Shown: piece by piece, positions 1 to 6,223 of the stretch
How the letters are laid out: every line of letters starts with the position of its first letter
Numbering within the stretch: the stretch's first letter is position 1
Assembly (NCBI GenBank): GCA_937916405.1
Contig: CALFUF010000010.1
Span: 1-9,923, forward strand
Direction of reading: 5' to 3'
Length of the DNA stretch: 9,923 bases
Source of the DNA: an uncultured Prevotella sp.
Lineage (GTDB): Bacteria; Bacteroidota; Bacteroidia; Bacteroidales; Bacteroidaceae
Made by a program: the position numbers and the translations under genes
The notes under the pieces: model-generated
Seen by the model: the letters and a program-made list of their open reading frames with translations, nothing else
What the model was told of the DNA's origin: nothing
The model's database searches: none

Positions 1-1
1 T

Positions 2-55
2 CATGCTTTATCGAACGGGAACGAATTCGACGAAGTCAAATTCGTGAATAAGTAA
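2..55 (+). CDS. C-terminal end of an upstream gene (partial, unidentified)
   Basis: An open frame enters from the left edge and stops at TAA 53-55. The last 17 residues read HALSNGNEFDEVKFVNK, a normal protein-like composition. A hairpin terminator follows 24 bases later, which supports a real gene end on the + strand. The fragment is too short to name. Its position just before a pectinase makes another polysaccharide-degrading enzyme possible, but that is only context. The other two + frames are less protein-like. Confidence 0.5.
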   Translation, partial: HALSNGNEFDEVKFVNK

Positions 56-78
56 ACCTACACCTTAATTAATAATAT

Positions 79-111
79 AAAGCGGAGCCACTGCTGAGCG
101 ACTCCGCTTTT
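79..111 (+). terminator. Hairpin terminator of the upstream gene
   Basis: AAAGCGGAG at 79-87 is perfectly complementary to CTCCGCTTT at 102-110, giving a 9-bp stem with a 14-base loop. A short T run ends the second arm, and there is no long U tract. It lies 24 bases after the preceding stop codon and before the pectinase promoter, so it probably separates the two transcripts. Confidence 0.7.
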
Positions 112-155
112 GCATTTCAAACTGTAACTCGTTGACTAAAAGTTATTTATTGTTA

Positions 156-200
156 ACACAAGGTTGTGTAACACAACTTTGTGTTACACAACCTTGTGTA
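156..200. repeat. Three 15-bp dyad repeats, together a 21-bp perfect inverted repeat
   Basis: The unit ACACAANNTTGTGT occurs at 156-169, 171-184 and 186-199, at an exact 15-bp period. Each unit is itself a 6-bp dyad with a 2-base centre. The whole block is also one perfect inverted repeat: 21-base arms at 156-176 and 179-199 around CT. The last half-site overlaps the -33 region of the pectinase promoter. This geometry could be an operator for dimeric regulators on successive turns, or a tandem repeat like the other arrays in this window. The sequence alone does not decide. Confidence 0.75.
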
Positions 201-224
201 TCGTGAGAATTCTTTTTATCTTTG
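194..224 (+). promoter_or_regulatory. Bacteroidetes-type promoter of the pectinase gene
   Basis: TATCTTTG at 217-224 matches the Bacteroidetes -7 consensus TAnnTTTG exactly. TTG at 194-196 lies 20 bases upstream and fits the -33 element, whose usual spacing is about 19-21. Transcription would start near 230-236, leaving a short, A-rich 5' leader before the ATG at 261. No Shine-Dalgarno sequence is visible, which is usual in this phylum. The -33 element falls inside the third dyad repeat, so a protein bound there could block or modulate transcription. Confidence 0.7.
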
Positions 225-260
225 CACCCAATACAGAAAAACTACTAAAGCAAATACAAG

Positions 261-2738
261 ATGAAAAAGCAAGTCGTGTTATTGATGCTGATGTGTGTGA
301 TGGCTATGGGAGTCTTTGCGCAGAAGACATTGACTGTAGCTCTGGATGGGTCGGGAGACTATACCACCATACAGGCGGCTATTGACGCAGTAGCCGAAGG
401 TGAGGAGGCTGCCATCGAGATTAAGGCAGGAACCTATGAGGGAATGGTAAAGGTTGGAACTCGTCAGAAAGCCTCCACCAAGAAGATCGCTCTGATAGGT
501 GAGGGGATGGATAAGACCATCATCACTGCAGCCAATGGCAAGAACACGATCGGAAGTGGTAAGGATGTGCGTGATTTTGCGATCCTTGCTGTCTTTGCCC
601 CAGACTTTTATGCCCAGGACCTGTGTGTCCAGAATACAGGCGGTAAGTCGGCAGGTCAGGCACTTGCCCTGCATCTGGATGGCGACCGTGCCACGTTCTA
701 TCATTGTAAAATAGCTGGTTATCAGGACACCCATCGTACGAAGAAAGAGACTCGCAGTTATTATAAAGAATGTGTCATCGAGGGTGCAGTCGACTATATC
801 TATGCAGGTGGTACGTGCTGGTTTGAGCGTTGTACGCTGAATAGTGTCGCAGCAGGCTATATCACTGCCCCGGAGGACATCACCGTCTATACGACGGCTG
901 AGGATGGTACCAAGATATGGCTGGGTTTTCTGTTTAACAACTGTACGGTGACAAAAGCAAGTGATGTAAGTGACAAGAGTGTGTCGCTGGGTCGCTGCTG
1001 GGGTGCCGAGAAGTGTGGCAGTCTGTTTATGAACTGCCAGTTGAACAATGTCATCAAGGCTGCAGGCTGGGAGACGATGGGTGGCAATGACGGTACCAAG
1101 TCATACTATGCGGAATATAAGAATAAGAACGGTGAGGAACAGGCTGATGTGTCGAACCGTATCAGTTGGAGTCACCAACTCACAGATGCCGACTATGAGA
1201 AGGTAAATACGTGGGAAAAGGTGGATGCCATCTATCGCTCTGTCAAAACCAGTGCTGTCGCCTTTGACCCGGAGACTGTGATAGCCACCCATCAGCAAAT
1301 GTCAGCAGATGACTATGCTCCGCTGGAGAACAAACTGCTTGCCTTCCCTACAGCACGTGGCTTTGGTAAGTATGTGTCAGGCGGTCGTGCTGGTAAGGTT
1401 GTGGAAGTCACTACTCTGGCAGATAGTGGTGAGGGCTCCTTACGCTGGGCACTGACAGAGGCAGGTAGGGAGAATGCAACCATCGTATTCCGGGTCAGTG
1501 GTATTATCCATATCGGTCCTAACCCGCAACGCCCTTCCGAACGTGCCATCCGTGCCAAACTGAAGAACGTGACCATCGCTGGGCAAACGGCTCCTGGTGA
1601 GGGAATTCTGCTGCGTGGCGGTAAACTGAACTTAGGCGGTTCTGACAATGTGATTATCCGTAATATCCGTTCTCGTCTGGGAACATTGGATTTAGAGCGG
1701 AACGAGGGAGAGAGTGATGCCGCCTATAAGAAACGTTGTTTTATCGAGGGTGGTGCCATCGGCATCGAGAATGCCACCAATATCATCGTTGACCACTGCT
1801 GCTTTGGATGGAGCGGGGAAGAGAACGTGACCATGTATGATAACCACTTTACGACGGTACAGTGGTGTATCGTCCATGAAGGTCTTCATAATGCCGGTCA
1901 TAAGAAAGGTGTTCGTGGCTATGGGTGTCAGTGGGGCGGTTCCCCTGCTACTTTCCATCATAATCTGTTGATTAGCAACGACAGCCGTAGTGCCCGTCTG
2001 AACGGTGCTACTAACCCCAGCGTTGATAAGAATGTGTTTATGGAGTATATTAATAATGTGAACTTCAACTGGGGGCGGAAGAACTCTTGTTATGGGGGTG
2101 AGAATGAGGCTGGCGAGAGAAGTTCCCATGAGTGTAACTTTGTGGGCAACTATTACAAGCCAGGACCTGCCCATCCGACAGACAATTACTTCATAGAACT
2201 GTCAGCTGCACGTAAGGGGAAGACACTGACAGGTCCTTCTCTTTGGTATTTCTCTGGGAATGTCATGGAAGGGCAGCAGATAGGAGATAACTGGAAACTC
2301 ATTGGTAATAAGACAGGATTCGATGTGGAGCAGATGAGACAATCGACTCCTCTTAGTAAACCGGAATATGAGAAATATATCACCCCAACCGAGTCAGCAA
2401 CGGAGGCATACCAGCATGTGTTGGCAAAGGCAGGTACTATCCGTCGGGATCTCGTGGAAAGGCGTCTCATAGAAGATGTGCGGTCAGGAAAGCCGAAGTA
2501 TAAAGGTGTTACGGCTAACAAACAAGGAATCATAGACTCTCCAAAGGATGCGGAGGGTTGGCAAGAATACGCCACTGCAACTCCTGTTGTGGATAACGAC
2601 CACGATGGAATGGCAGACGACTGGGAGGTTGCCAACGGCTTTGATCCTACTAATCCGGAAGATCGTAACATCATCGCCTCAGCAGAAGGATATACTGCCT
2701 TGGAAGTCTATCTGAATGGTCTGATGGGGGAGAGGTGA
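261..2738 (+). CDS. Secreted pectin methylesterase (CE8) - pectate lyase (PL1) fusion
   Basis: An 825-residue bifunctional pectin-degrading enzyme. Residues 1-20 are a signal peptide (lysines, a hydrophobic stretch, cleavage at GVFA|Q). Residues about 22-330 are a CE8 methylesterase with the family motifs QALAL (133-137), QDT (155-157, D156 the acid), VDYIY (177-181, D178 the nucleophile) and LGRCW (243-247). Residues about 360-700 are a PL1-type right-handed beta-helix lyase with VDH (510-512), HHNLL (566-570) and R576/R579, one of which should be the catalytic arginine. The C-terminus carries an Asp-rich calcium-type motif, DNDHDGMADDWE (778-789), common at the end of Bacteroidetes PL1 enzymes. 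De-esterification exposes polygalacturonate for the lyase, so the fusion couples two successive steps, probably at the cell surface or in the periplasm. The last residues GER and the TGA stop are encoded by a heptamer repeat array. The start follows an A-rich leader downstream of a clear promoter. Confidence 0.93.
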   Translation: MKKQVVLLMLMCVMAMGVFAQKTLTVALDGSGDYTTIQAAIDAVAEGEEAAIEIKAGTYEGMVKVGTRQKASTKKIALIGEGMDKTIITAANGKNTIGSGKDVRDFAILAVFAPDFYAQDLCVQNTGGKSAGQALALHLDGDRATFYHCKIAGYQDTHRTKKETRSYYKECVIEGAVDYIYAGGTCWFERCTLNSVAAGYITAPEDITVYTTAEDGTKIWLGFLFNNCTVTKASDVSDKSVSLGRCWGAEKCGSLFMNCQLNNVIKAAGWETMGGNDGTKSYYAEYKNKNGEEQADVSNRISWSHQLTDADYEKVNTWEKVDAIYRSVKTSAVAFDPETVIATHQQMSADDYAPLENKLLAFPTARGFGKYVSGGRAGKVVEVTTLADSGEGSLRWALTEAGRENATIVFRVSGIIHIGPNPQRPSERAIRAKLKNVTIAGQTAPGEGILLRGGKLNLGGSDNVIIRNIRSRLGTLDLERNEGESDAAYKKRCFIEGGAIGIENATNIIVDHCCFGWSGEENVTMYDNHFTTVQWCIVHEGLHNAGHKKGVRGYGCQWGGSPATFHHNLLISNDSRSARLNGATNPSVDKNVFMEYINNVNFNWGRKNSCYGGENEAGERSSHECNFVGNYYKPGPAHPTDNYFIELSAARKGKTLTGPSLWYFSGNVMEGQQIGDNWKLIGNKTGFDVEQMRQSTPLSKPEYEKYITPTESATEAYQHVLAKAGTIRRDLVERRLIEDVRSGKPKYKGVTANKQGIIDSPKDAEGWQEYATATPVVDNDHDGMADDWEVANGFDPTNPEDRNIIASAEGYTALEVYLNGLMGER

Positions 2739-2772
2739 GAGGTGAGAGGTGAGGGGGTGAGAGGTGAGAGGT
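2730..2772. repeat. GAGAGGT heptamer array between convergent genes
   Basis: On the + strand GAGAGGT occurs at 2730-2736, 2737-2743 and 2744-2750, then an 8-base variant at 2751-2758, then two more copies at 2759-2765 and 2766-2772. The array encodes the end of the pectinase, with its TGA at 2736-2738. It runs up to the stop of the convergent kinase gene, TGA on the minus strand at 2774-2772. The whole space between the two genes is therefore repeat. No hairpin terminator is visible here. Confidence 0.95.
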
Positions 2773-3902
2773 CAGAATAGTGAGCCCCAGGGGTAACTAC
2801 CTGGTTTCATGATAACGAAAGTCCCATTCGGGGCTTTCGTTTTGATAACTCCTGGTGCTAACTGGCTGACTACCTCCAATTCATTCCAACCAAGGTGTTG
2901 GAGGGTGGCAAAGGCACTGGCGCCTCCCTCGATAATCAGTTGTCGGGGCTGTTGCTTTTCCACTAAGTGTTGGATGAGTCGTGCAGTCATCTTACGCAGA
3001 TGGATGGCAACCTCCTTTCCTGTTCGGTGACGATGGGGAATGGTGATCATCAGTGAGCCTTGTTGGGTGTAAAGACTTTCTGCCTCCTTCAGCCATGGGG
3101 TGATATCATTGTTGCCGTTATAGATATCCAGCGGCATTGCCGTGACAGGGATGCCGAGGTCTAATGGCTGGCTCTGGGTGCTTCCGCAGAGGAAGAGAGT
3201 GCTTTTAGGGGTGAGAGGTGAGAGGTGAGAGGTTAGAGAATAGTACTTAGACTCCGACATCTCTCTTACCTCTAACCTCTCACCTCTCACCTCTATATAA
3301 GTCTCAAAAAGGTCGGCGGCTCCTGCAAAGAGGGTCTTACCATCGTCATAGTCAGCAATCACCTTTCTGATATCCGCTGTGCTTTCCGCATCCGGCATAA
3401 TGATACCCTTCTGTGCGGCATCCGGGAAACGTTCTTTCATGACAGAGGTCGTGGCAGGGAATTCCGGATCATAGCTAAATGCTGTCTCATGGATAGGTAC
3501 TTCTCTGACCTCTGACCTCTGACCTCTGACCTCTTTAATATAATAGATACCATTGCGGATAATCCTTCCCTTGGAGGGGTTGGCAGGCAGGAAGACTGCA
3601 CGCTGATAGCCCGTTGCCTGCATCAATGCAGACAGTTCTGCAACTACATGTCCTCGTAATGCAGAGTCGGTCTTCTTGAAGAAGAGCCTCCCCCCGTCCC
3701 CCTCCAAGTAGAGGGGGAGAACTATGCGGCGGGTCTCTGCTACTGCCTCTTCCTCTGTCATCGAGCGGGTGTCAGTGGCAATGACGGTGATTCCGTTTGT
3801 GGCTGTGGCACAGCCACAAACTAAACGAACCAAGAACCCATGGCTGTGGGCGATGCCCGCCATCTCCGCCGCTCCTGTGATATCATCAGCAATGACAATC
3901 AT
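2772..3902 (-). CDS. Four-carbon acid sugar kinase (DUF1537; threonate/erythronate kinase type) with repeat-encoded insertions
   Basis: A 376-residue ATP-dependent kinase of the DUF1537/OtnK-DtnK family, which phosphorylates four-carbon sugar acids. The N-terminal substrate domain shows ADDITGAAE (5-13) and KKTDSALRGH (76-85). The C-terminal nucleotide domain shows EGGASAFA (325-332) and KPGSYPWG (366-373). The ATG at 3902 is preferred because MIVIADD is the usual family start; an in-frame GTG at 3911 lies in the repeat array. It follows the PdxA gene by 12 bases, the classic pairing for D-threonate or D-erythronate degradation to dihydroxyacetone phosphate. Oddly, four repeat elements are translated in frame: residues 28-36, 62-69, 123-134 and 203-231. 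Relatives, as I recall them, have a short loop between GIYY and VPIHET where this protein has a 12-residue repeat peptide. Conserved motifs are intact, so activity is plausible but untested. The exact substrate is not determined. Confidence 0.88.
   Translation of the reverse strand: MIVIADDITGAAEMAGIAHSHGFLVRLVCGCATATNGITVIATDTRSMTEEEAVAETRRIVLPLYLEGDGGRLFFKKTDSALRGHVVAELSALMQATGYQRAVFLPANPSKGRIIRNGIYYIKEVRGQRSEVREVPIHETAFSYDPEFPATTSVMKERFPDAAQKGIIMPDAESTADIRKVIADYDDGKTLFAGAADLFETYIEVRGERLEVREMSESKYYSLTSHLSPLTPKSTLFLCGSTQSQPLDLGIPVTAMPLDIYNGNNDITPWLKEAESLYTQQGSLMITIPHRHRTGKEVAIHLRKMTARLIQHLVEKQQPRQLIIEGGASAFATLQHLGWNELEVVSQLAPGVIKTKAPNGTFVIMKPGSYPWGSLF
3211..3294. repeat. Two opposed heptamer arrays inside the kinase gene
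   Basis: On the + strand four units GTGAGAG x3 and GTTAGAG fill 3211-3238. Four units CTCTTAC, CTCTAAC and CTCTCAC x2 fill 3263-3290. The arrays are inverted relative to each other: 3214-3238 pairs perfectly with 3270-3294 (25 bp) around a 31-base loop. The block is translated in the kinase as residues 203-231, at the expected link between its two domains. On the sense strand, a TTA variant replaces the TGA that would otherwise stop the frame. Confidence 0.93.
3503..3534. repeat. CTCTGAC heptamer array inside the kinase gene
   Basis: Four perfect copies of CTCTGAC at 3503-3530 plus CTCT. The sense (minus) strand reads GAGGTCA, a variant with no stop codon in any frame. It encodes KEVRGQRSEVRE, kinase residues 123-134. 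Confidence 0.95.
3697..3718. repeat. C/G-rich hairpin inside the kinase gene
   Basis: TCCCCCTC at 3697-3704 pairs with GAGGGGGA at 3711-3718 around a 6-base loop. It is preceded by further C runs from 3690. It encodes about residues 62-69 (LPLYLEGD) just before the conserved KKTDSALRG motif, where relatives as I recall them have a shorter, variable stretch. It resembles a small palindromic element inserted in frame. Confidence 0.7.
3795..3821. repeat. 13-bp perfect inverted repeat inside the kinase gene
   Basis: GTTTGTGGCTGTG at 3795-3807 and CACAGCCACAAAC at 3809-3821 are perfect reverse complements around a single G. The element encodes residues 28-36 (VCGCATATN) in a loop between two conserved N-terminal strands. 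It does not resemble the heptamer arrays. Confidence 0.85.
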
Positions 3903-3928
3903 CCCTCTCACCTCTCACCTCTTACCTC
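3901..3928. repeat. Heptamer array at the PdxA/kinase junction
   Basis: TCACCTC at 3908-3914 and 3915-3921 and TTACCTC at 3922-3928, with a degenerate copy at 3901-3907. Sense strand units are GAGGTAA and GAGGTGA. The array encodes the last residues of the PdxA protein (GKR and part of the preceding Arg) and its TGA stop at 3917-3915. It continues through the 12-base gap to the kinase ATG. Confidence 0.92.
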
Positions 3929-4949
3929 TTCTATATATCGCCATACGGGTAGCATAATCAATACTGAGTGTCATGGCACTATCGTTGGCAATACCCTTTC
4001 CTGCGACATCAAAGGCGGTACCATGGTCTACGCTGACACGGATGATAGGGAGTCCGAGGGTGATATTCACACCAGAGGCACTCTCCATCTTACCCGTCTC
4101 CTTGTTCCAGTTGAAGGCACAGACCTTCAAAGGAATATGTCCCTGATCATGGTACATGGCAACACAACCGTCATACTGACCGCATTTCGCCTTGGCGAAG
4201 ATAGAGTCAGGCGGTACGGGACCATCCACGTCAAAACCACGTGCTTTCAGTTCCTCGATGGCAGGGATGATCTCCTGTGCTTCCTCCCAGCCGAACATAC
4301 CGTTCTCACTGGAGTGGGGGTTCAGACCAGCCACACCGATATGGGGTTTCTCAATACCGAACTGGCGACAAGCATCATCAATCAGTTCCACACACTCGAT
4401 GACACGAGCCTTCTTCACCAGGTCACAAGCCTTCCGCAAGGGGACGTGGGTAGAGACGTGGATGACACGGATGTTCTCGTCGGCGAGCATCATGGCATAT
4501 TTCTTCGTACCAGTGAAGGTGGCATAGATCTCCGTATGACCGTCATAGTGGTGTCCTGCAAGATTCAGTGCCTCCTTGTTCAAGGGTGCTGTTACCGTAC
4601 CGTCGACCTCATCAGCCATGGCGAGTTCTATCGCCTTCTTGATATATTGGAAGGCGGCATTACCACACTGTGGCTGTACTTTACCGAACTCGAAGGTAGA
4701 GAGATCGACACATTGTAAGTCGTAGACATCAATGGTGCCATACTCGAATTTTGCATCCTTCACACTCTGTACGGCATTCACCTTCAAGTCGAAGCCAAGG
4801 AGCTGGACAGCCTGCTGCATGATTGCGGCATCGCCTGTGACGATGGGTTTGCACTTCTCGTAAGTCTCATTCCTGTTCAGGGCGCGTACAGTGATCTCAG
4901 GTCCGATGCCTGCGGGGTCGCCCATGGTAATTGCTAATATTGGGGTCAT
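3915..4949 (-). CDS. PdxA-family 4-phospho-acid dehydrogenase (probably the catabolic PdxA2 type)
   Basis: A 344-residue NAD-dependent oxidative decarboxylase of the PdxA family. It starts with the typical MTPILAITMGDPAGIGPE. The three metal-binding histidines of the family are present: H168 (STHVPL), H212 (NPHSSE) and H267 (MYHDQG). DGHTE (136-140), APLNK (121-125) and SVDHGTAFD (306-314) are also conserved. Biosynthetic PdxA makes a vitamin B6 precursor. PdxA2 members paired with DUF1537 kinases instead oxidise 4-phospho-D-threonate or 4-phospho-D-erythronate to dihydroxyacetone phosphate. The kinase gene 12 bases downstream and the catabolic operon favour the second role; the sequence alone does not prove it. 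The C-terminal tail RRGKR and the stop come from heptamer repeats. The start has an A-rich run (complement of 4952-4961) just before the ATG. Confidence 0.9.
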   Translation of the reverse strand: MTPILAITMGDPAGIGPEITVRALNRNETYEKCKPIVTGDAAIMQQAVQLLGFDLKVNAVQSVKDAKFEYGTIDVYDLQCVDLSTFEFGKVQPQCGNAAFQYIKKAIELAMADEVDGTVTAPLNKEALNLAGHHYDGHTEIYATFTGTKKYAMMLADENIRVIHVSTHVPLRKACDLVKKARVIECVELIDDACRQFGIEKPHIGVAGLNPHSSENGMFGWEEAQEIIPAIEELKARGFDVDGPVPPDSIFAKAKCGQYDGCVAMYHDQGHIPLKVCAFNWNKETGKMESASGVNITLGLPIIRVSVDHGTAFDVAGKGIANDSAMTLSIDYATRMAIYRRGKR

Positions 4950-4964
4950 AGTCTTTTTTTTTAT

Positions 4965-5012
4965 TATCTCGGTATCTCGGTATCTCGGAATCTCGGTATT
5001 TCGGTATCTCGA
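4965..5012. repeat. TATCTCGG octamer array
   Basis: Six octamers in perfect register: TATCTCGG at 4965-4972, 4973-4980 and 4981-4988, AATCTCGG at 4989-4996, TATTTCGG at 4997-5004, and TATCTCGA at 5005-5012. The array fills most of the 65-base gap between the alcohol dehydrogenase stop and the PdxA start. The unit length and sequence differ from the heptamers at other junctions. Confidence 0.95.
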
Positions 5013-5014
5013 AA

Positions 5015-6202
5015 TTAATATAGTGAATTATAAATATCTCTTGCGTCTTGCTCTGTGACTTCTCTTGGGTTGTTCTTCAGCAGGCGTTGTACCTCCATTG
5101 CCGCCTTCGCCATCCCATCGACAGCACTCTGTGGAATACCTAAGTCTGTCAACTTCTTGGGGATGCCAACAGCTTCGGCAAGCTGATAAATAAAGTCTAC
5201 GCCACGCTGTGCGAGACTAGTGTCACTAGTATTTCTAGTAGTACTAGTATCCCTAGTAGTACTAGTATCCCTAGTAGTACTAGATAACAGAGCCTCAGCC
5301 ACTTCCGCATAGCGCTTCGGACAAGCCTCGGCATTGAATTTCATGACGGAGGGTAGCAAGATGGCATTAGACAGTCCGTGGGGGATATGGAACTCACCGC
5401 CCAACGGGTAGGAGAGGGCGTGGACTGCCGCTGTGTTGACAGGTCCAAGACAGAGCCCGCCGTAGAGAGAACCGAGGGCGAGTGCCTCGCGAGCCTCCTG
5501 ATCCTTACCGTCCTTCACAGCCCTCAGTAGGTTGGCGGCAATCAGACGAATACCTTGCAGGGCATAGATATCGACAGCAGGATGTGCGAACTTATTGGTA
5601 TATGCCTCAATACAGTGTGTAAGTGCATCCATTCCCGTGTCAGCAGTCACCTTCGCTGGTACGGTCCATGTCAGTTTCGGATCCACATAGGCGGCATCAG
5701 CAATGAGGTATGGTGACACGATACCTTTCTTCAGGTGGTCACGCTCATCCAGAAGGATGGCATTAGGTGATACCTCACTACCTGTTCCTGCGGTGGTAGG
5801 CAGACAGGCGAACCAGATTCCTTTCGCCTTGATAAAGCCTGTTCCGAAACAGTCTTCTGCCTGTTGGTCGCTGTTGATGAATGCGGCAACCAGTTTCGTC
5901 ACATCGAGGACAGAACCGCCACCGATACCAATGACACTGTCTGCACCAAAAGTACGAGCCTTCTCCAAGATAGCCTTGAAGTCGTTGACGGTAGGCTCAG
6001 CGAGGATATTCTGGAATATCTCGATGAGTACTCCGCTGTTACGTAACTCCTCTAATGGTTCCTCAATCAATGGGAGGATAGGGGGAGCGGTTAACACAAA
6101 CAGTTTCTCATACCCTAATGTCTTATAGTCGTTTACTAATGTCTCAATACAGCCTGTACCAAATACGATCTTCTGTGGCTGTAATAGTGTGATTGCTTTC
6201 AT
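5015..6202 (-). CDS. Iron-containing alcohol dehydrogenase with a repeat-encoded insert
   Basis: A 395-residue member of the group III, metal-dependent alcohol dehydrogenase family, which interconverts alcohols or hydroxy acids and aldehydes or keto compounds with NAD(P). Visible motifs are GIGGGSVLD (92-100) and TTAGTGSE (136-143) for the nucleotide, and the metal ligands D192, H196 (MDALTHCIEA), H261 (HALSYPLGG) and H275 (IPHG). Within this operon it could act on the aldehyde released by the aldolase, or oxidise a hydroxyl of a sugar acid; the substrate cannot be read from the sequence. Residues about 307-329 are a Thr/Ser/Arg/Asp repeat (units TTRDTS) encoded by a CTAG-rich array. It lies before the GVDFIYQLAEAVGIP helix, in a variable surface region. 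The rest of the family length is normal. The start is an ATG after an AT-rich stretch. Confidence 0.92.
   Translation of the reverse strand: MKAITLLQPQKIVFGTGCIETLVNDYKTLGYEKLFVLTAPPILPLIEEPLEELRNSGVLIEIFQNILAEPTVNDFKAILEKARTFGADSVIGIGGGSVLDVTKLVAAFINSDQQAEDCFGTGFIKAKGIWFACLPTTAGTGSEVSPNAILLDERDHLKKGIVSPYLIADAAYVDPKLTWTVPAKVTADTGMDALTHCIEAYTNKFAHPAVDIYALQGIRLIAANLLRAVKDGKDQEAREALALGSLYGGLCLGPVNTAAVHALSYPLGGEFHIPHGLSNAILLPSVMKFNAEACPKRYAEVAEALLSSTTRDTSTTRDTSTTRNTSDTSLAQRGVDFIYQLAEAVGIPKKLTDLGIPQSAVDGMAKAAMEVQRLLKNNPREVTEQDARDIYNSLY
5216..5284. repeat. CTAG-rich 9/18-bp tandem array inside the alcohol dehydrogenase gene
   Basis: Seven 9-mers in register at 5216-5278 (ACTAGTGTC, ACTAGTATT, TCTAGTAGT, then ACTAGTATC and CCTAGTAGT twice), followed by a partial copy ending at 5284. 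The two 9-mer types alternate, giving an 18-bp higher unit that starts at 5225, 5243 and 5261. Being a multiple of three, the unit encodes the 6-residue peptide repeat TTRDTS/STTRDT. CTAG occurs in every unit. Confidence 0.95.
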
Positions 6203-6223
6203 AATAATATAATAATGTATTAC

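Noticed and set aside
164..385. Small + strand open frame overlapping the pectinase start
   Set aside because: It starts inside the dyad repeat, upstream of the promoter's transcription start, and is in a different frame from the signal peptide.
3903..3911. GTG start of the kinase at 3911
   Set aside because: It lies in the heptamer array; the ATG at 3902 gives the family-typical MIVIADD start.
3840..4718. 292-residue open frame on the + strand opposite PdxA
   Set aside because: The minus-strand PdxA protein has full-length family motifs; the + frame has no recognisable domain and is an antisense shadow.
4952..4961. T run as a terminator
   Set aside because: No hairpin precedes it, and both flanking genes run on the minus strand, where it is an A-rich leader just before the PdxA start.
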